A DNA stretch of 54,471 nucleotides, taken from Streptococcus suis 10581 (lineage in GTDB: Bacteria > Bacillota > Bacilli > Lactobacillales > Streptococcaceae). Position 1 is the first letter of the stretch. Every line of letters begins with the position of its first letter. Below, one piece after another: positions 17,643 to 26,714 of the stretch. Position numbers and translations under genes: made by a program. The notes under the pieces are model-generated. The model ran no database searches, was not told the origin of the DNA, and saw only the letters and a program-made list of their open reading frames with translations. The DNA lies in NCBI GenBank assembly GCA_000440235.1, contig ALKQ01000063.1, positions 1 through 54,471 on the forward strand, written 5' to 3'.

Positions 17643-18542
17643 ATGTCATTTAAGTCAGGTTTTGTGGCGATTTTAGGTCGTCCAAACGTTGGGAAATCAA
17701 CCTTTCTCAACTATGTAATGGGGCAGAAAATTGCCATCATGAGCGATAAAGCTCAAACAACCCGTAACAAGATTATGGGCATTTATACGACAGAAGAAGA
17801 GCAGATTGTCTTCATTGACACACCAGGAATCCACAAGCCTAAGACGGCCTTGGGTGACTTTATGGTGGAATCTGCCTATAGCACCCTTCGTGAAGTGGAT
17901 ACGGTGCTCTTTATGGTGCCAGCTGATGAAAAACGAGGCAAGGGTGATGACATGATTATGGAACGCCTCAAACAAGCAAAGGTTCCAGTTATTCTCGTTG
18001 TTAACAAGATTGACAAGGTTCATCCAGACCAGCTTTTGGAACAGATTGATGATTTCCGTCAACAGATGGACTTCAAGGAAATTGTGCCAATTTCTGCTAC
18101 CCAAGGGAACAATGTCAACCGACTCATGGAAATTCTCAAGGAAAATTTGGACGAAGGTTTCCAATATTTCCCTGCGGACCAAATCACTGACCACCCAGAA
18201 CGTTTCTTGGTTTCTGAGATGATTCGGGAGAAGGTTCTACACCTGACTCGTGAGGAAATTCCGCACTCTGTGGCAGTTGTCATCGAGTCTATGAAACGCG
18301 ATGAATTTACCGACAAGGTCCATATCCGAGCGACGATTATGGTAGAGCGTGATAGCCAGAAAGGCATCATCATCGGTAAGCAAGGAGCCATGCTCAAGAA
18401 AATCGGCTCCATGGCCCGTCGTGATATCGAACTCATGCTAGGAGATAAGGTCTTCCTAGAAACCTGGGTCAAGGTCAAGAAAAACTGGCGAGACAAAAAA
18501 CTCGACCTCGCCGATTTTGGCTATAATGAGAAAGAGTATTAA
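17643..18542 (+). CDS. era: Ribosome-assembly GTPase Era
   Basis: A 299-aa protein with an N-terminal GTPase domain (G1 [10 protein letters not shown]3 DTPGIH, G4 NKID) and a C-terminal KH domain ([15 protein letters not shown]). Era binds the 3' end of 16S rRNA during 30S assembly. The ribosome binding site is AAGGAG. In pneumococcus era is followed closely by mutM; here about 690 bp of repeat DNA lies between them. Confidence 0.96.
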   Translation: MSFKSGFVAILGRPNVGKSTFLNYVMGQKIAIMSDKAQTTRNKIMGIYTTEEEQIVFIDTPGIHKPKTALGDFMVESAYSTLREVDTVLFMVPADEKRGKGDDMIMERLKQAKVPVILVVNKIDKVHPDQLLEQIDDFRQQMDFKEIVPISATQGNNVNRLMEILKENLDEGFQYFPADQITDHPERFLVSEMIREKVLHLTREEIPHSVAVVIESMKRDEFTDKVHIRATIMVERDSQKGIIIGKQGAMLKKIGSMARRDIELMLGDKVFLETWVKVKKNWRDKKLDLADFGYNEKEY

Positions 18543-18557
18543 AAACGTCCGGGGGTG

Positions 18558-18717
18558 TGAAACAGTCTAGGAATAGACTGTTTCAGCTGGTCACCTAGAA
18601 ATGTTAAAGTGACCATTTGAAAACTCGAGCTTAGAAATTGGAAGGCGAGATAGCCTAGGGATAGGCTGTCTAAGTCAATCACTTAGAAATAGTTAGCAGA
18701 AAAGCCGAAAGGCTTTT
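18558..18717 (+). repeat. Degenerate tandem hairpin repeat after era, with terminator-like hairpin
   Basis: Hairpin A (18558-18585) is a perfect 12-bp stem with loop GGAA. Hairpin B (18648-18671) is a 10-bp stem with loop GGGA. Each is followed by a related tail (TCACCTAGAAAT and TCACTTAGAAAT), so the unit occurs twice. The inner stem pairs differ by compensation: ACAGTCTA/TAGACTGT versus ATAGCCTA/TAGGCTGT. A third hairpin, AAAAGCC-GAAA-GGCTTTT (18700-18717), could end era transcription. Confidence 0.7.
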
Positions 18718-18750
18718 ACTGCGTTATGGAGAAATCTTTTTAGTAAACAA

Positions 18751-19198
18751 GAAAGGAAAGCCGATTAGGTGTTGCCTTGAACACGCCTACGACTCTTTGA
18801 AAAAAGACAACCGTGACCTAGGTGCCGAAGCACCGTCGGTCAGGTTTCTATTTGCTTTGTAATTTCATTAGAAAGGACGAGTGTTTGCGTACTTGAACCC
18901 GAGCTAAAAGCTCGGAAAATAGATAGAGCTCCTTGTGTGCAAGTCACACAGCGTCGCTCTCCTTCATCTTGTTATCATTATTTAGAAAGGAAAGTCGATT
19001 AGGCGTTAGAATTGAACACGCCTACGATTCTTTGAAAAAAGATAACCGTGACCTAGGTGCCACTGCACCATCGGTCAGGTTTCTATTTGCTTTGTAATTT
19101 TGTTAGAAAGGACGAGTGTTTGCGTACTTGAACCCGAGCTAAAAGCTCGGAAAATAGATAGAGCTTCTTGTGTGCAAGTCACACAGCGTCGCTCTCCT
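18751..19198 (+). repeat. Direct tandem repeat, two copies of about 214 bp with period 234
   Basis: Copy 1 spans about 18751-18963 and copy 2 about 18985-19198; they are over 90% identical by eye. Each holds several hairpins: TAGGYGT/ACGCCTA, a nested structure around GGTGC/GCACC enclosed by TGACC/GGTCA, a perfect CCGAGCT-AAA-AGCTCGG, and AGAGC/GCTCT around TGTG/CACA. Differences fall in loops or keep pairing (T-G versus C-G in TAGGTGT/TAGGCGT; loops CGAA versus CACT). There is no plausible coding frame. Copy 2 ends 37 bases before the mutM start. Confidence 0.8.
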
Positions 19199-19235
19199 AA
19201 TTTTCAGTCGCTTTTTACGCTCTTGGTATCGTACA

Positions 19236-20063
19236 TTGCCAGAATTGCCTGAGGTTGAGACGGTTCGTCGTGGTTTGAATCGGTTGGTCAAAGGAAAGGT
19301 CATCGACAAGGTCAAGGTGTCCTATGTCCCTATGATTAAGACTGGTGTGGATACCTTCTGCCAAGACTTGATTGGTCAGGAGATTTTAGATGTGGACCGT
19401 CGTGGCAAGTATCTCTTGATTTACCTGACGGACCATGTCCTCATTTCTCACTTGCGGATGGAAGGTAAGTACAATTTCTTTCCTGACCAGGTGCCTGCCA
19501 ACAAGCATTTCCATGCCTTTTTTACTTTTTCTGATGGCTCGACCTTGGTTTATCAGGATGTCCGCAAGTTTGGCACAATGGAACTGTTGGGCAAGGCAGA
19601 TGTGGGTGTCTATTTTATCAGTCGAAAAGTTGGTCCTGAGCCGACAGAGGAAGATTTTGACTTAGAAGAATTTGCCAAAAAGTTAGCTAAGTCGAGAAAG
19701 CCCATTAAGTCGCATCTTTTGGACCAGTCTTTGGTGGCTGGTTTGGGCAATATCTATGTCGATGAGGTCTTGTTCAAGGCTAAAGTTCATCCTGCACAAA
19801 CGAGTAATCAGCTGTCGGCAGAGCAGGTGGCAGACCTCCGTCAAGCTACCATTGAAGTCCTGCAACTGGGTATTGAAAAAGGTGGTTCAACCATTCGGAC
19901 TTACAAAAATGCCTTGGGCATGGATGGGACTATGCAGGATTATTTACAAGTTTATGGAAAGACAGGACAGGCTTGTTCCCGTTGCCAGACGGAGATTGTC
20001 AAAATCCAGTTGGGCGGACGGGGGACACATTTCTGTCCCAAGTGTCAGGTGAAACATGGCTAA
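19236..20063 (+). CDS. mutM: Formamidopyrimidine-DNA glycosylase, TTG start
   Basis: A 275-aa Fpg/MutM enzyme that removes 8-oxoguanine and opened purines. After removal of the first residue the N-terminal proline is the catalytic nucleophile, so the codon just before PELPEVETV must be the start; here it is TTG at 19236. A longer frame from GTG at 19170 would put 22 residues before that proline and kill activity. The C-terminal zinc finger CSRCQ...CPKC is complete. No good ribosome binding site precedes the TTG. The repeat block ending at 19198 may have replaced the original upstream region. Its stop overlaps coaE by 8 bases. Confidence 0.9.
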   Translation: MPELPEVETVRRGLNRLVKGKVIDKVKVSYVPMIKTGVDTFCQDLIGQEILDVDRRGKYLLIYLTDHVLISHLRMEGKYNFFPDQVPANKHFHAFFTFSDGSTLVYQDVRKFGTMELLGKADVGVYFISRKVGPEPTEEDFDLEEFAKKLAKSRKPIKSHLLDQSLVAGLGNIYVDEVLFKAKVHPAQTSNQLSAEQVADLRQATIEVLQLGIEKGGSTIRTYKNALGMDGTMQDYLQVYGKTGQACSRCQTEIVKIQLGGRGTHFCPKCQVKHG

Positions 20064-20658
20064 AATTATCGGTTTAACAGGCGGTATCGCCTCTGGAAAA
20101 TCAACAGTTACAGCTTTTCTGAGAGAACAGGGCTATCCAGTCATCGATGCGGATGCGGTCGTGCATGAGTTGCAGGCTAAAGGCGGTAAACTCTACCAGG
20201 TTTTGCTTGCTGAGTTTGGGGAAGCTATCCTGTCAGCTGATGGTAGTCTAGATAGGGCTAAGCTGGGCCAGGCTGTTTTTGCGGATAGCAAGTTGCGGGC
20301 TCGTTTGTCTGGCTTGCAGGACCAGCTCATCCGGCAAGAATTGTTGACTAGAAGGGATGTTCTCAAGCAGACGGAGGATGTGATTTTTATGGATATTCCT
20401 CTGCTCTACGAGGCGGATTATAGCGGGGAAGTAGATGAAGTCTGGCTAGTTTATGTCGATAGAGCGCAGCAGTTGGAACGGCTTATGAAACGCAATGACT
20501 TAGCTGTTCAAGATGCGGAAAATCGTCTGGCTGCTCAGCTTTCTTTAGAGGAAAAACGGTCGCAAGCCCAGGTGGTGATTGACAATAGCGGAGCGGTTGA
20601 GGCGACCTTAGCACAGGTTGCGCAACTTTTGGAGGAATTAAAGGATGGACGACGGTAG
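20056..20658 (+). CDS. coaE: Dephospho-CoA kinase
   Basis: A 200-aa P-loop kinase for the last step of coenzyme A synthesis. The Walker A is GGIASGKST at the N-terminus, and DIPLLYE and the RNDL lid segment are visible. It overlaps mutM at its 5' end and the MFS gene by 14 bases at its 3' end. The same order is found in pneumococcus. Confidence 0.95.
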   Translation: MAKIIGLTGGIASGKSTVTAFLREQGYPVIDADAVVHELQAKGGKLYQVLLAEFGEAILSADGSLDRAKLGQAVFADSKLRARLSGLQDQLIRQELLTRRDVLKQTEDVIFMDIPLLYEADYSGEVDEVWLVYVDRAQQLERLMKRNDLAVQDAENRLAAQLSLEEKRSQAQVVIDNSGAVEATLAQVAQLLEELKDGRR

Positions 20659-21850
20659 TAGTTATTGGAAGCAGAATTTGAAGGTGGCTTGGTTGGGAAA
20701 TTTCCTAACAGGGACGAGTTTTACCTTGGTTATGCCTTTTATCTCGGTTTTTGTGGAAGAGTTGGGGGTAGGTCCTGGACAGGTAGAATATTATGCGGGA
20801 CTTGCGGTATCTGTTAATGCCCTTGCTGCAGCCTTGATGGCACCTATTTGGGGGAGTTTGGCGGACCGTTACGGTCGCAAGCCCATGATGGTGCGGGCTG
20901 CTTTTGCGATGATTTTTACTATGGGTGGTATGGCCTTCGTACCAAATGTTTTTTGGTTGCTTGCCTTACGTGTCCTAAACGGGGTATTTACAGGGTACAT
21001 TCCCAATGCGACTGCCTTGATTGCCAGTCAGGTTCCAAAGGATAAGACGGGGTATGCTCTGGGTACCTTATCAACAGGTGCGGTAGCGGGTAATTTGATT
21101 GGTCCGACCCTGGGTGGTATCTTAGCAGAGATGTTTGGCGTACATTTGGTATTTTTGCTGGTGGGACTTCTTTATGCTATCGTTGTGTTACTGACCGTTT
21201 TCTATATTCGAGAGGATTTTGTTCCAGTCAAAAAAGGCGAAGAAATGTCGGTTAAAGAGGTATTTGAGCAGGTGAAAGATCGGCAGATGCTGGTTGGGCT
21301 TTTTGTGACTTCTATGATTATTATTGCAGCTGCTCAGGCTGTCGTTCCTATATTGACCCTCTATGTGCGGCATTTGGGACAGACAGACAATCTGTTATTT
21401 GTTGCTGGTTTTATCATTTCCTTGCCTGGTATGGCATCGCTAGTGACATCAGGTTATTTAGGGAAAATTGGTGATCGTATTGGCAACCATCGACTTCTAT
21501 TAATTGCTTTGACTTACAGTCTGTTGATTAATGTTTTCTGTGTTTTTGCAGAAAATCCTTTCCAGCTTGGTTTGTTGCGATTCATGTATGGTTTTGGGAC
21601 AGGAGCACTGTTGCCTTCGGTCAATTCTCTTTTGACCAAGTTGACACCAAAAGAAGGGATTTCAAGGATATTTTCCTACAATCAACTCTTTAATAATCTA
21701 GGTTCTGTAGTTGGTCCCATGATGGGGTCTGCGGTAGCTGCTCACATGGGTTATGACTGGGTTTTCTATCTGTCGAGCGGACTTGTCCTCTTTAACCTTA
21801 TCTGGTCTTTGATCAATTTTAGAAACTATTTGAAAGTAAGGGATGTTTAG
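20645..21850 (+). CDS. pmrA: MFS multidrug efflux transporter PmrA
   Basis: A 401-aa major-facilitator protein with about 12 membrane helices. The motif-A loop between helices 2 and 3 reads [13 protein letters not shown]. Position and length match PmrA (SP0972), linked to fluoroquinolone efflux in pneumococcus. The start ATG lies within the coaE 3' end with GGAGG 10 bases upstream. Its stop TAG gives its G to the GTG start of rpmG. Confidence 0.9.
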   Translation: MDDGSSYWKQNLKVAWLGNFLTGTSFTLVMPFISVFVEELGVGPGQVEYYAGLAVSVNALAAALMAPIWGSLADRYGRKPMMVRAAFAMIFTMGGMAFVPNVFWLLALRVLNGVFTGYIPNATALIASQVPKDKTGYALGTLSTGAVAGNLIGPTLGGILAEMFGVHLVFLLVGLLYAIVVLLTVFYIREDFVPVKKGEEMSVKEVFEQVKDRQMLVGLFVTSMIIIAAAQAVVPILTLYVRHLGQTDNLLFVAGFIISLPGMASLVTSGYLGKIGDRIGNHRLLLIALTYSLLINVFCVFAENPFQLGLLRFMYGFGTGALLPSVNSLLTKLTPKEGISRIFSYNQLFNNLGSVVGPMMGSAVAAHMGYDWVFYLSSGLVLFNLIWSLINFRNYLKVRDV

Positions 21851-21999
21851 TGAGAGTTAAAATCAATTTACAATGTTCAGAATGTGGTAGTAAGAACTAC
21901 TTGACTAGCAAAAACGCCAAGACTCATCCAGATAAGATTGAAGTCCTTAAATACTGCCCAAAAGAGAGAAAAGTAACCCTCCACCTTGAAACTAAGTAG
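21850..21999 (+). CDS. rpmG: Ribosomal protein L33, GTG start
   Basis: A 49-aa L33 of the 50S subunit, too short for routine ORF cut-offs. It reads [13 protein letters not shown] at the N-terminus and ends [12 protein letters not shown]. The first zinc pair C9/C12 is present, but the second pair is reduced to one cysteine (KYCPKERK), so the zinc site is incomplete. The GTG start overlaps the pmrA stop by one base, so translation is coupled. L33 at this place, between pmrA and secG, matches the pneumococcal order. Confidence 0.9.
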   Translation: MRVKINLQCSECGSKNYLTSKNAKTHPDKIEVLKYCPKERKVTLHLETK

Positions 22000-22045
22000 G
22001 TTTTATGGTATAATGTCATAAGTTATTGTAGAAAGTGAAAAAAAT

Positions 22046-22279
22046 ATGTATCAAGCATTATTAGCAATTCTGTTGATTTTATCTGTTATTTTGATTGTAG
22101 TGATTTTTATTCAACCGGCTAAAAACCAGTCTAGCAACGTCTTTGACTCTTCTAGTGGAGCCTTATTTGAACGTACAAAGGCCCGTGGTTTTGAAGCGGT
22201 GATGCAACGCATTACAGCTATTCTTGTTTTTCTTTGGATGCTGGATGCGCTGGCACTTGTTATCATTTCAAGTAAGTAG
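22046..22279 (+). CDS. secG: Preprotein translocase subunit SecG
   Basis: A 77-aa membrane protein with two helices joined by a loop rich in Ser, Gly and Phe (SSNVFDSSSGALFERTKARG), as in SecG of the SecYEG channel. The site before the start is weak (GAAAGTG). A terminator follows. Confidence 0.92.
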   Translation: MYQALLAILLILSVILIVVIFIQPAKNQSSNVFDSSSGALFERTKARGFEAVMQRITAILVFLWMLDALALVIISSK

Positions 22280-22286
22280 ATAAATC

Positions 22287-22317
22287 AGACTGGGACTTGT
22301 TCTTGGTCTATTTTTTT
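22287..22317 (+). terminator. Terminator after secG
   Basis: AGACTGGGA/TCTTGGTCT (22287-22295 with 22301-22309, three G-T pairs) is followed by a run of T. Confidence 0.65.
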
Positions 22318-22480
22318 GGGAGTGGGCCAGAACTCGACAAGTATAAAGAGTTCGTCTGCCCGTCCCCGCATAAGTTGAATAGGTATGGTTCGGAGCGTTA
22401 TTCGCGAACTATTGAGATTTGCTTTGCAAATCCTATCCCCCACCTCCAACAATCATTTGATTGTTGGAGCAATCAACCAC
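22318..22480 (+). repeat. Dispersed structured repeat, divergent copy
   Basis: This shares blocks with the copies at 48568 and 48820: GGGAGTGGG, GAACTCGA, AGAGTTCGTCT, CCCCGCA, AGTTGA and CAATCAACCACTGCG. The first hairpin is kept (GGGC/GCCC at 22324-22327 with 22358-22361, then GAACTC/GAGTTC). The second hairpin is larger than in the other copies and contains inserted inverted repeats, such as CCAACAATCA/TGATTGTTGG. Bases 22481-22672 between it and rnr contain no gene that I recognise. Confidence 0.65.
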
Positions 22481-22672
22481 TGCGTCTGGATATAACGCAA
22501 AATACAGTCTTTTAGTTTGCTTTTAGTACTGGGCAACGAGTTGCAGACTGTACTGAAGTACGACAAAGCGAGTTCAAATAATGATGAAATTATTTGAAGT
22601 TGGAAATAGGGAAACGGAGTTTCCTCGTACGTCGCAGTAATAAAAGATAAACTAAAGGACTGAAAGAGAAAT

Positions 22673-22696
22673 AGTGCTAGATTCTTAACTAGCACT
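22673..22696 (+). promoter_or_regulatory. Hairpin just upstream of rnr
   Basis: A perfect 8-bp stem, AGTGCTAG/CTAGCACT (22673-22680 with 22689-22696), ends 14 bases before the rnr ATG. There is no T tract. It could affect ribosome access or mRNA decay. Confidence 0.5.
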
Positions 22697-22710
22697 CTGG
22701 TAAATACAAG

Positions 22711-25080
22711 ATGAAAAACGAAATTATTAACTATATTAAAGAAGTTGGTCCTGTGACAATGGACCAGCTGTCAGATCAGCTTGGAGCCAGTTCTGCCAAG
22801 AGCTTTACAGACTTGGTCAAGCTGGTTTCTAGCATGGAAGGTAGTCGTCAACTTGTCTTTGACAATGCGGGGCGAATCGCTCTGCCAGCACCCAAAGTAT
22901 CCAAAAACAAGGTAACCTTACAGGGGATTTTTCGTGCCCACAAGTCTGGTTTTGGCTTTGTGACCATTGATGAAGAGGAAGATGACCTCTTTGTCAGCCG
23001 TGACGATGTCAACTTCGCTATCGAAGGTGACCGAGTGGAAGTGGCTATCAAGAAAGTGGCGGACAGGCTTAAGGGAACGGCTGCAGAAGCAGAAGTCATT
23101 GATATTTTGGAACATAGCCTGAAAACAGCGGTGGGCTTGATTATTTTTGACGAAGACAAGCCAGAGTATGCAGGCTACATCAAGTCTAAAAACCAGAAAA
23201 TCGCTCAGAAGATTTACATCAAGAAGTCACCTTTGGTATTGACCGGAACAGAAATCCTCAAAGTTGACATTGAAGCCTATCCAAACAAGAAACGGGACCA
23301 CTTTGTTGCGACCATTCGGGACGTGGTGGGTCACAAGGACGATGTGGGGATCGATGTCTTGGAAGTTTTGGAATCCATGGACATAGTGTCGGAGTTTCCA
23401 GATGAAGTTTTGGCGGAGGCTAATCGAGTACCAGAAAGTCCGTCTGAGAAGGACTTTGAAGGACGCTTGGATCTGCGAGATGAGATTATCTTTACTATCG
23501 ATGGTGCAGATGCCAAGGACTTGGACGATGCGGTCCATATCAAGCAACTCAAGAACGGCAATCTGGAGTTGGGTGTCCATATCGCTGATGTCAGCTACTA
23601 TGTGACGGAAGGCTCAGCCTTGGACCAGGAAGCTGTCAAGCGGGGAACGTCTGTCTATGTGACCGACCGAGTGGTGCCAATGTTGCCAGAACGCCTGTCA
23701 AACGGCATTTGTTCCCTCAATCCAAATGTGGAACGCCTGACTCAGTCGGCTATTATGGAAATTGACCGCAAGGGCAAGGTTGTCAAGCACTGGATTGGCC
23801 AAACGGTTATCAAAACCACCTTCCGTATGACCTATTCCGATGTCAATGACATGATTGCAGGTAACAAGGAAAAGCTGGACAAATACAAGACAATCGTGCC
23901 AAGTGTTGAGCTCATGGTTAAACTCCATGAAACTCTGGAAACTATGCGGTACAAGCGTGGGGCTCTGAACTTTGACACGACAGAAGCCAAAATCATCGTC
24001 AACAAGGACGGTCTACCAGTCGATATCCAGCTGCGTCAGCGGGGCATTGCTGAGCGAATGATTGAGTCCTTCATGCTAGCTGCCAACGAGTGCGTTGCCG
24101 AGCATTTTGCTAAGTTGGACTTGCCTTTTATCTATCGGATTCACGAGGAGCCCAAGTCGGACAAGCTGCAGAAGTTCATCGACTATGCGACCAGCTTTGG
24201 TCTGACCGTCTATGGTACGGCCAGCTCTATCAGCCAGGACGCCCTTCAGGACCTCATGGAGAGGGTCAAGGATGAACCCTATGCGGATGTCCTCAACATG
24301 ATGTTGCTCCGTTCCATGCAGCAGGCACGCTACTCGGAGCACAACCACGGCCACTACGGACTGGGTGCGGAGTTCTACACCCACTTCACCAGTCCTATCC
24401 GCCGATATCCCGACCTGCTGGTTCACCGTATGGTACGAGAATATGGTCACAATCCTGCGGAAAAAGCAGAGCATTTTGAGCAGGTTATTCCTGAGCTTGC
24501 CAAGTCTTCGTCCAGTTTAGAACGCCGTGCCATTGAGGCAGAGCGGGAAGTCGAAGCCATGAAGAAGGCAGAGTTCATGCAAGAATTTGTCGGGCAAGAG
24601 TTTGACGGTGTGGTGTCTAGCGTGGTCAAGTTTGGTCTTTTTGTCGAGTTACCAAACACGGTTGAAGGTCTGATTCATATCACCAACCTCAACGAATACT
24701 ACCAGTTCCACGAACGAACTCTGACCTTACAGGGTGAGAAATCCGGTCGGGTCTTCCGTGTCGGTCAGCCAATTCGTATCAAGCTAACGCGGGTGGACAA
24801 GATGACAGGTGAGATTGATTTTGCCCACGTTCCGTCCGAGCTGGATATTGTGGAAAAGGCTTTGAAAACCAAGCGGAGAACTGCTAGTCACTCCAACCGT
24901 GACCGTGATGATCGGTCAGGGCGAGGACGGGGCAAGCACCACAAACAAGAAGCTGCTGGTCGCGACAGCAAACATCACAAGTCTGGAAAAGACCACAAGT
25001 CAAAAAGTGGGAAAAAAGACAAGAAAAAGAAACCATTTTACAAAGAAGTGGCTAAAAAGAACAAGAAGAAAAGGAGATAG
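22711..25080 (+). CDS. rnr: Ribonuclease R
   Basis: A 789-aa 3'-5' exoribonuclease. Domains in order: an N-terminal winged-helix region (about 1-65), cold-shock domains (about 70-230), the RNB catalytic domain (about 250-580; the [13 protein letters not shown] motif carries the metal-binding aspartates), an S1 domain (about 625-705) and a lysine-rich tail typical of RNase R. The site before the ATG is poor, and a hairpin lies close by. smpB starts 2 bases after its stop; RNase R and SmpB act together in trans-translation, so the pairing is functional. Confidence 0.95.
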   Translation: MKNEIINYIKEVGPVTMDQLSDQLGASSAKSFTDLVKLVSSMEGSRQLVFDNAGRIALPAPKVSKNKVTLQGIFRAHKSGFGFVTIDEEEDDLFVSRDDVNFAIEGDRVEVAIKKVADRLKGTAAEAEVIDILEHSLKTAVGLIIFDEDKPEYAGYIKSKNQKIAQKIYIKKSPLVLTGTEILKVDIEAYPNKKRDHFVATIRDVVGHKDDVGIDVLEVLESMDIVSEFPDEVLAEANRVPESPSEKDFEGRLDLRDEIIFTIDGADAKDLDDAVHIKQLKNGNLELGVHIADVSYYVTEGSALDQEAVKRGTSVYVTDRVVPMLPERLSNGICSLNPNVERLTQSAIMEIDRKGKVVKHWIGQTVIKTTFRMTYSDVNDMIAGNKEKLDKYKTIVPSVELMVKLHETLETMRYKRGALNFDTTEAKIIVNKDGLPVDIQLRQRGIAERMIESFMLAANECVAEHFAKLDLPFIYRIHEEPKSDKLQKFIDYATSFGLTVYGTASSISQDALQDLMERVKDEPYADVLNMMLLRSMQQARYSEHNHGHYGLGAEFYTHFTSPIRRYPDLLVHRMVREYGHNPAEKAEHFEQVIPELAKSSSSLERRAIEAEREVEAMKKAEFMQEFVGQEFDGVVSSVVKFGLFVELPNTVEGLIHITNLNEYYQFHERTLTLQGEKSGRVFRVGQPIRIKLTRVDKMTGEIDFAHVPSELDIVEKALKTKRRTASHSNRDRDDRSGRGRGKHHKQEAAGRDSKHHKSGKDHKSKSGKKDKKKKPFYKEVAKKNKKKRR

Positions 25081-25082
25081 GC

Positions 25083-25550
25083 ATGGCCAAGGGTGAGGGC
25101 AATGTGATTGCACAGAATAAAAAAGCCCGCCACGACTATACCATTGTCGATACAGTGGAGGCGGGGATGGTCCTGACGGGGACGGAGATTAAGTCTATTC
25201 GTGCGGGGCGGATCAACCTTAAGGACGGCTTTGCCCAGATCAAGCAGGGCGAGGCTTGGTTGGTCAATGTCCATATTGCTCCCTATGATGAGGGCAATAT
25301 CTGGAACCAGGAGCCGACGCGGACACGCAAACTTCTCTTGCGGAAGAAGCAGATTGAGTTCTTGGGCAACGAGGTCAAGGGAACAGGAATGACCCTGGTG
25401 CCCCTCAAGGTCTATATCAAGGACGGCTTTGCCAAGGTCCTGATAGGGCTTGCCAAAGGGAAGCACGACTACGACAAGCGAGAGTCCATCAAACGCCGTG
25501 AGCAAGACCGCGACATCAAACGGACTATGAAGGCTATTAATAGTCGCTAG
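25083..25550 (+). CDS. smpB: SsrA-binding protein SmpB
   Basis: A 155-aa tmRNA-binding protein that rescues stalled ribosomes. The family features [18 protein letters not shown] and the basic C-terminal tail ([14 protein letters not shown]) are present. The ribosome binding site AAGGAGA lies in the end of rnr. A terminator follows at once. Confidence 0.96.
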   Translation: MAKGEGNVIAQNKKARHDYTIVDTVEAGMVLTGTEIKSIRAGRINLKDGFAQIKQGEAWLVNVHIAPYDEGNIWNQEPTRTRKLLLRKKQIEFLGNEVKGTGMTLVPLKVYIKDGFAKVLIGLAKGKHDYDKRESIKRREQDRDIKRTMKAINSR

Positions 25551-25575
25551 GACTGGGAGAAATCCTGGTCTTTTT
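25551..25575 (+). terminator. Terminator after smpB
   Basis: An 8-bp stem with two G-T pairs and a GAAA loop (25551-25558 with 25563-25570), then TTTTT. Confidence 0.8.
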
Positions 25576-25627
25576 GTATTATCTGGTTTTTCGTTAATCT
25601 TTGTTATCCACGTTTTGCAATGTAGCG

Positions 25628-26500
25628 TTATTTTTCTTGAGAGTTTTCAAGATTGCTGAGAAAACGTTCGATTTTCATAAGCATAAGAGGATGATCGTAT
25701 ATGCGGCATAATTCTCTTGCTTGTAAGTAGTAGTTCCTCACCTGCTCCTTGTCCAAAAATGATGCACCAGCATTGCCGACTATTATTAAAAAATGTTCTA
25801 ATTGATAGCTAGTATGCTTAGATTTACAGAATTCAATCATTTCAAGTGCTTCTTGCATGGCTTCACTATATTTTTTCTGTGACTGTAAATAGTGGGCGTA
25901 GTTGAAACGGATTCGGATATAACCGAAAAGAAATTCTTGGTTTGTCAGATCCTTGGTTTGATAGAGTTCTTTGAGAAGTTTGTAATTTTTTTCATACTCT
26001 TCTTCACGTTTGACTAGAGAATAAAAATTAGACAGAGTGTTGAGGATTTTAAGATAAACAAGGGTTGTAGTTGATAGTTTCGAAAGGGCTTTTTCCAAAT
26101 GTGAGATAGCTTGATCTTTTAAATCATATTTATAAAAGTCAATAATGGCCTTGCTCCACTCCAGATACATTTTGTCTTCAAAGGATAGAATGCCCTTCTT
26201 TTCCACCTCCAATTGATAAATATATTCTAAATCATCATAATTTCTATCCTCTAATAACTTGGATGATAATTGTTTGAAATGAGAGAGATTAGACTTAATC
26301 TCGATTTGTTCATTAAAAAAGTAATCCAGAGGCACTTCCAGACGCTTGGATAGCTTGAAGAGAAGCTCAGCGGAGGGCATGAAACTCCCTCTTTCAATTT
26401 TACTGATTTGGCTTTGTTCGCAAATACCTTCTGCGAGAGTTTTCTGTGATAGTTTGAGTTCCTTCCGCCTTAATCTGAGTTTTTCGCCTAACATATTCAT
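25628..26500 (-). CDS. TPR-containing HTH regulator, RNPP/TprA-like (copy 1)
   Basis: A 290-aa regulator with an N-terminal Cro/C1-type HTH (about residues 5-60: LRLRRKELKLSQKTLAEGIC) and a helical C-terminal region with TPR-like repeats, as in PlcR/TprA peptide receptors. It is related along its whole length to the genes at 35905 and 42988. It is divergent from the ABC gene at 26715 and has its own promoter, so it probably controls that gene and itself. I found no peptide gene next to it: only 77 bases lie between its stop and smpB. It is part of an insert between smpB and tehB, which are adjacent in pneumococcus. Confidence 0.8.
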   Translation of the reverse strand: MNMLGEKLRLRRKELKLSQKTLAEGICEQSQISKIERGSFMPSAELLFKLSKRLEVPLDYFFNEQIEIKSNLSHFKQLSSKLLEDRNYDDLEYIYQLEVEKKGILSFEDKMYLEWSKAIIDFYKYDLKDQAISHLEKALSKLSTTTLVYLKILNTLSNFYSLVKREEEYEKNYKLLKELYQTKDLTNQEFLFGYIRIRFNYAHYLQSQKKYSEAMQEALEMIEFCKSKHTSYQLEHFLIIVGNAGASFLDKEQVRNYYLQARELCRIYDHPLMLMKIERFLSNLENSQEK

Positions 26501-26535
26501 AAATACTCTGCTTCTTTCGATTTTCTGATGGTTTT

Positions 26536-26564
26536 ATTATAAAATAAAAATTCTTATCGAGCAA
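26536..26564 (-). promoter_or_regulatory. Promoter of the copy 1 TPR-HTH regulator
   Basis: On the minus strand TTGCTC (26564-26559) and TATAAT (26541-26536) are 17 bp apart. Confidence 0.65.
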
Positions 26565-26590
26565 GTTCTATGTATAAAATAGTTATTTTG

Positions 26591-26613
26591 ATAATATTTC
26601 GAGAAAATATTAT
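26591..26613. promoter_or_regulatory. Candidate operator of the copy 1 regulator
   Basis: A perfect 9-bp inverted repeat, ATAATATTT-CGAGA-AAATATTAT, lies between the two divergent promoters. Confidence 0.5.
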
Positions 26614-26632
26614 TATTTAACATGTTTTTGCA

Positions 26633-26661
26633 TTGATTTTACTTTTAAATCATGCTATAAA
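26633..26661 (+). promoter_or_regulatory. Promoter of the 530-aa ABC transporter
   Basis: TTGATT (26633-26638) and TATAAA (26656-26661), 17-bp spacer. The ATG at 26715 has AGGAGG 7 bases upstream. Confidence 0.6.
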
Positions 26662-26714
26662 TGGAATAGATTGGTGATATGGAAAATACGTTTGATTGAC
26701 AAATAGGAGGTTCT

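Noticed and set aside
18751..19198. Reading the era-mutM tandem repeat as tRNA or a riboswitch
   Set aside because: No cloverleaf, and no riboswitch motif that I recognise; it precedes mutM without a terminator or sequestered ribosome site.
19170..19235. N-terminal extension of MutM from GTG
   Set aside because: It would place 22 residues before the catalytic proline, which is incompatible with enzyme action, and it lies in the repeat.
22297..22515. 72-codon ORF after secG
   Set aside because: It overlaps the secG terminator and the divergent repeat; no start signal.
26680..26700. 6-codon ORF (MENTFD) before the 530-aa ABC gene as a signal peptide gene
   Set aside because: Too short, no hydrophobic part and no convincing ribosome site.
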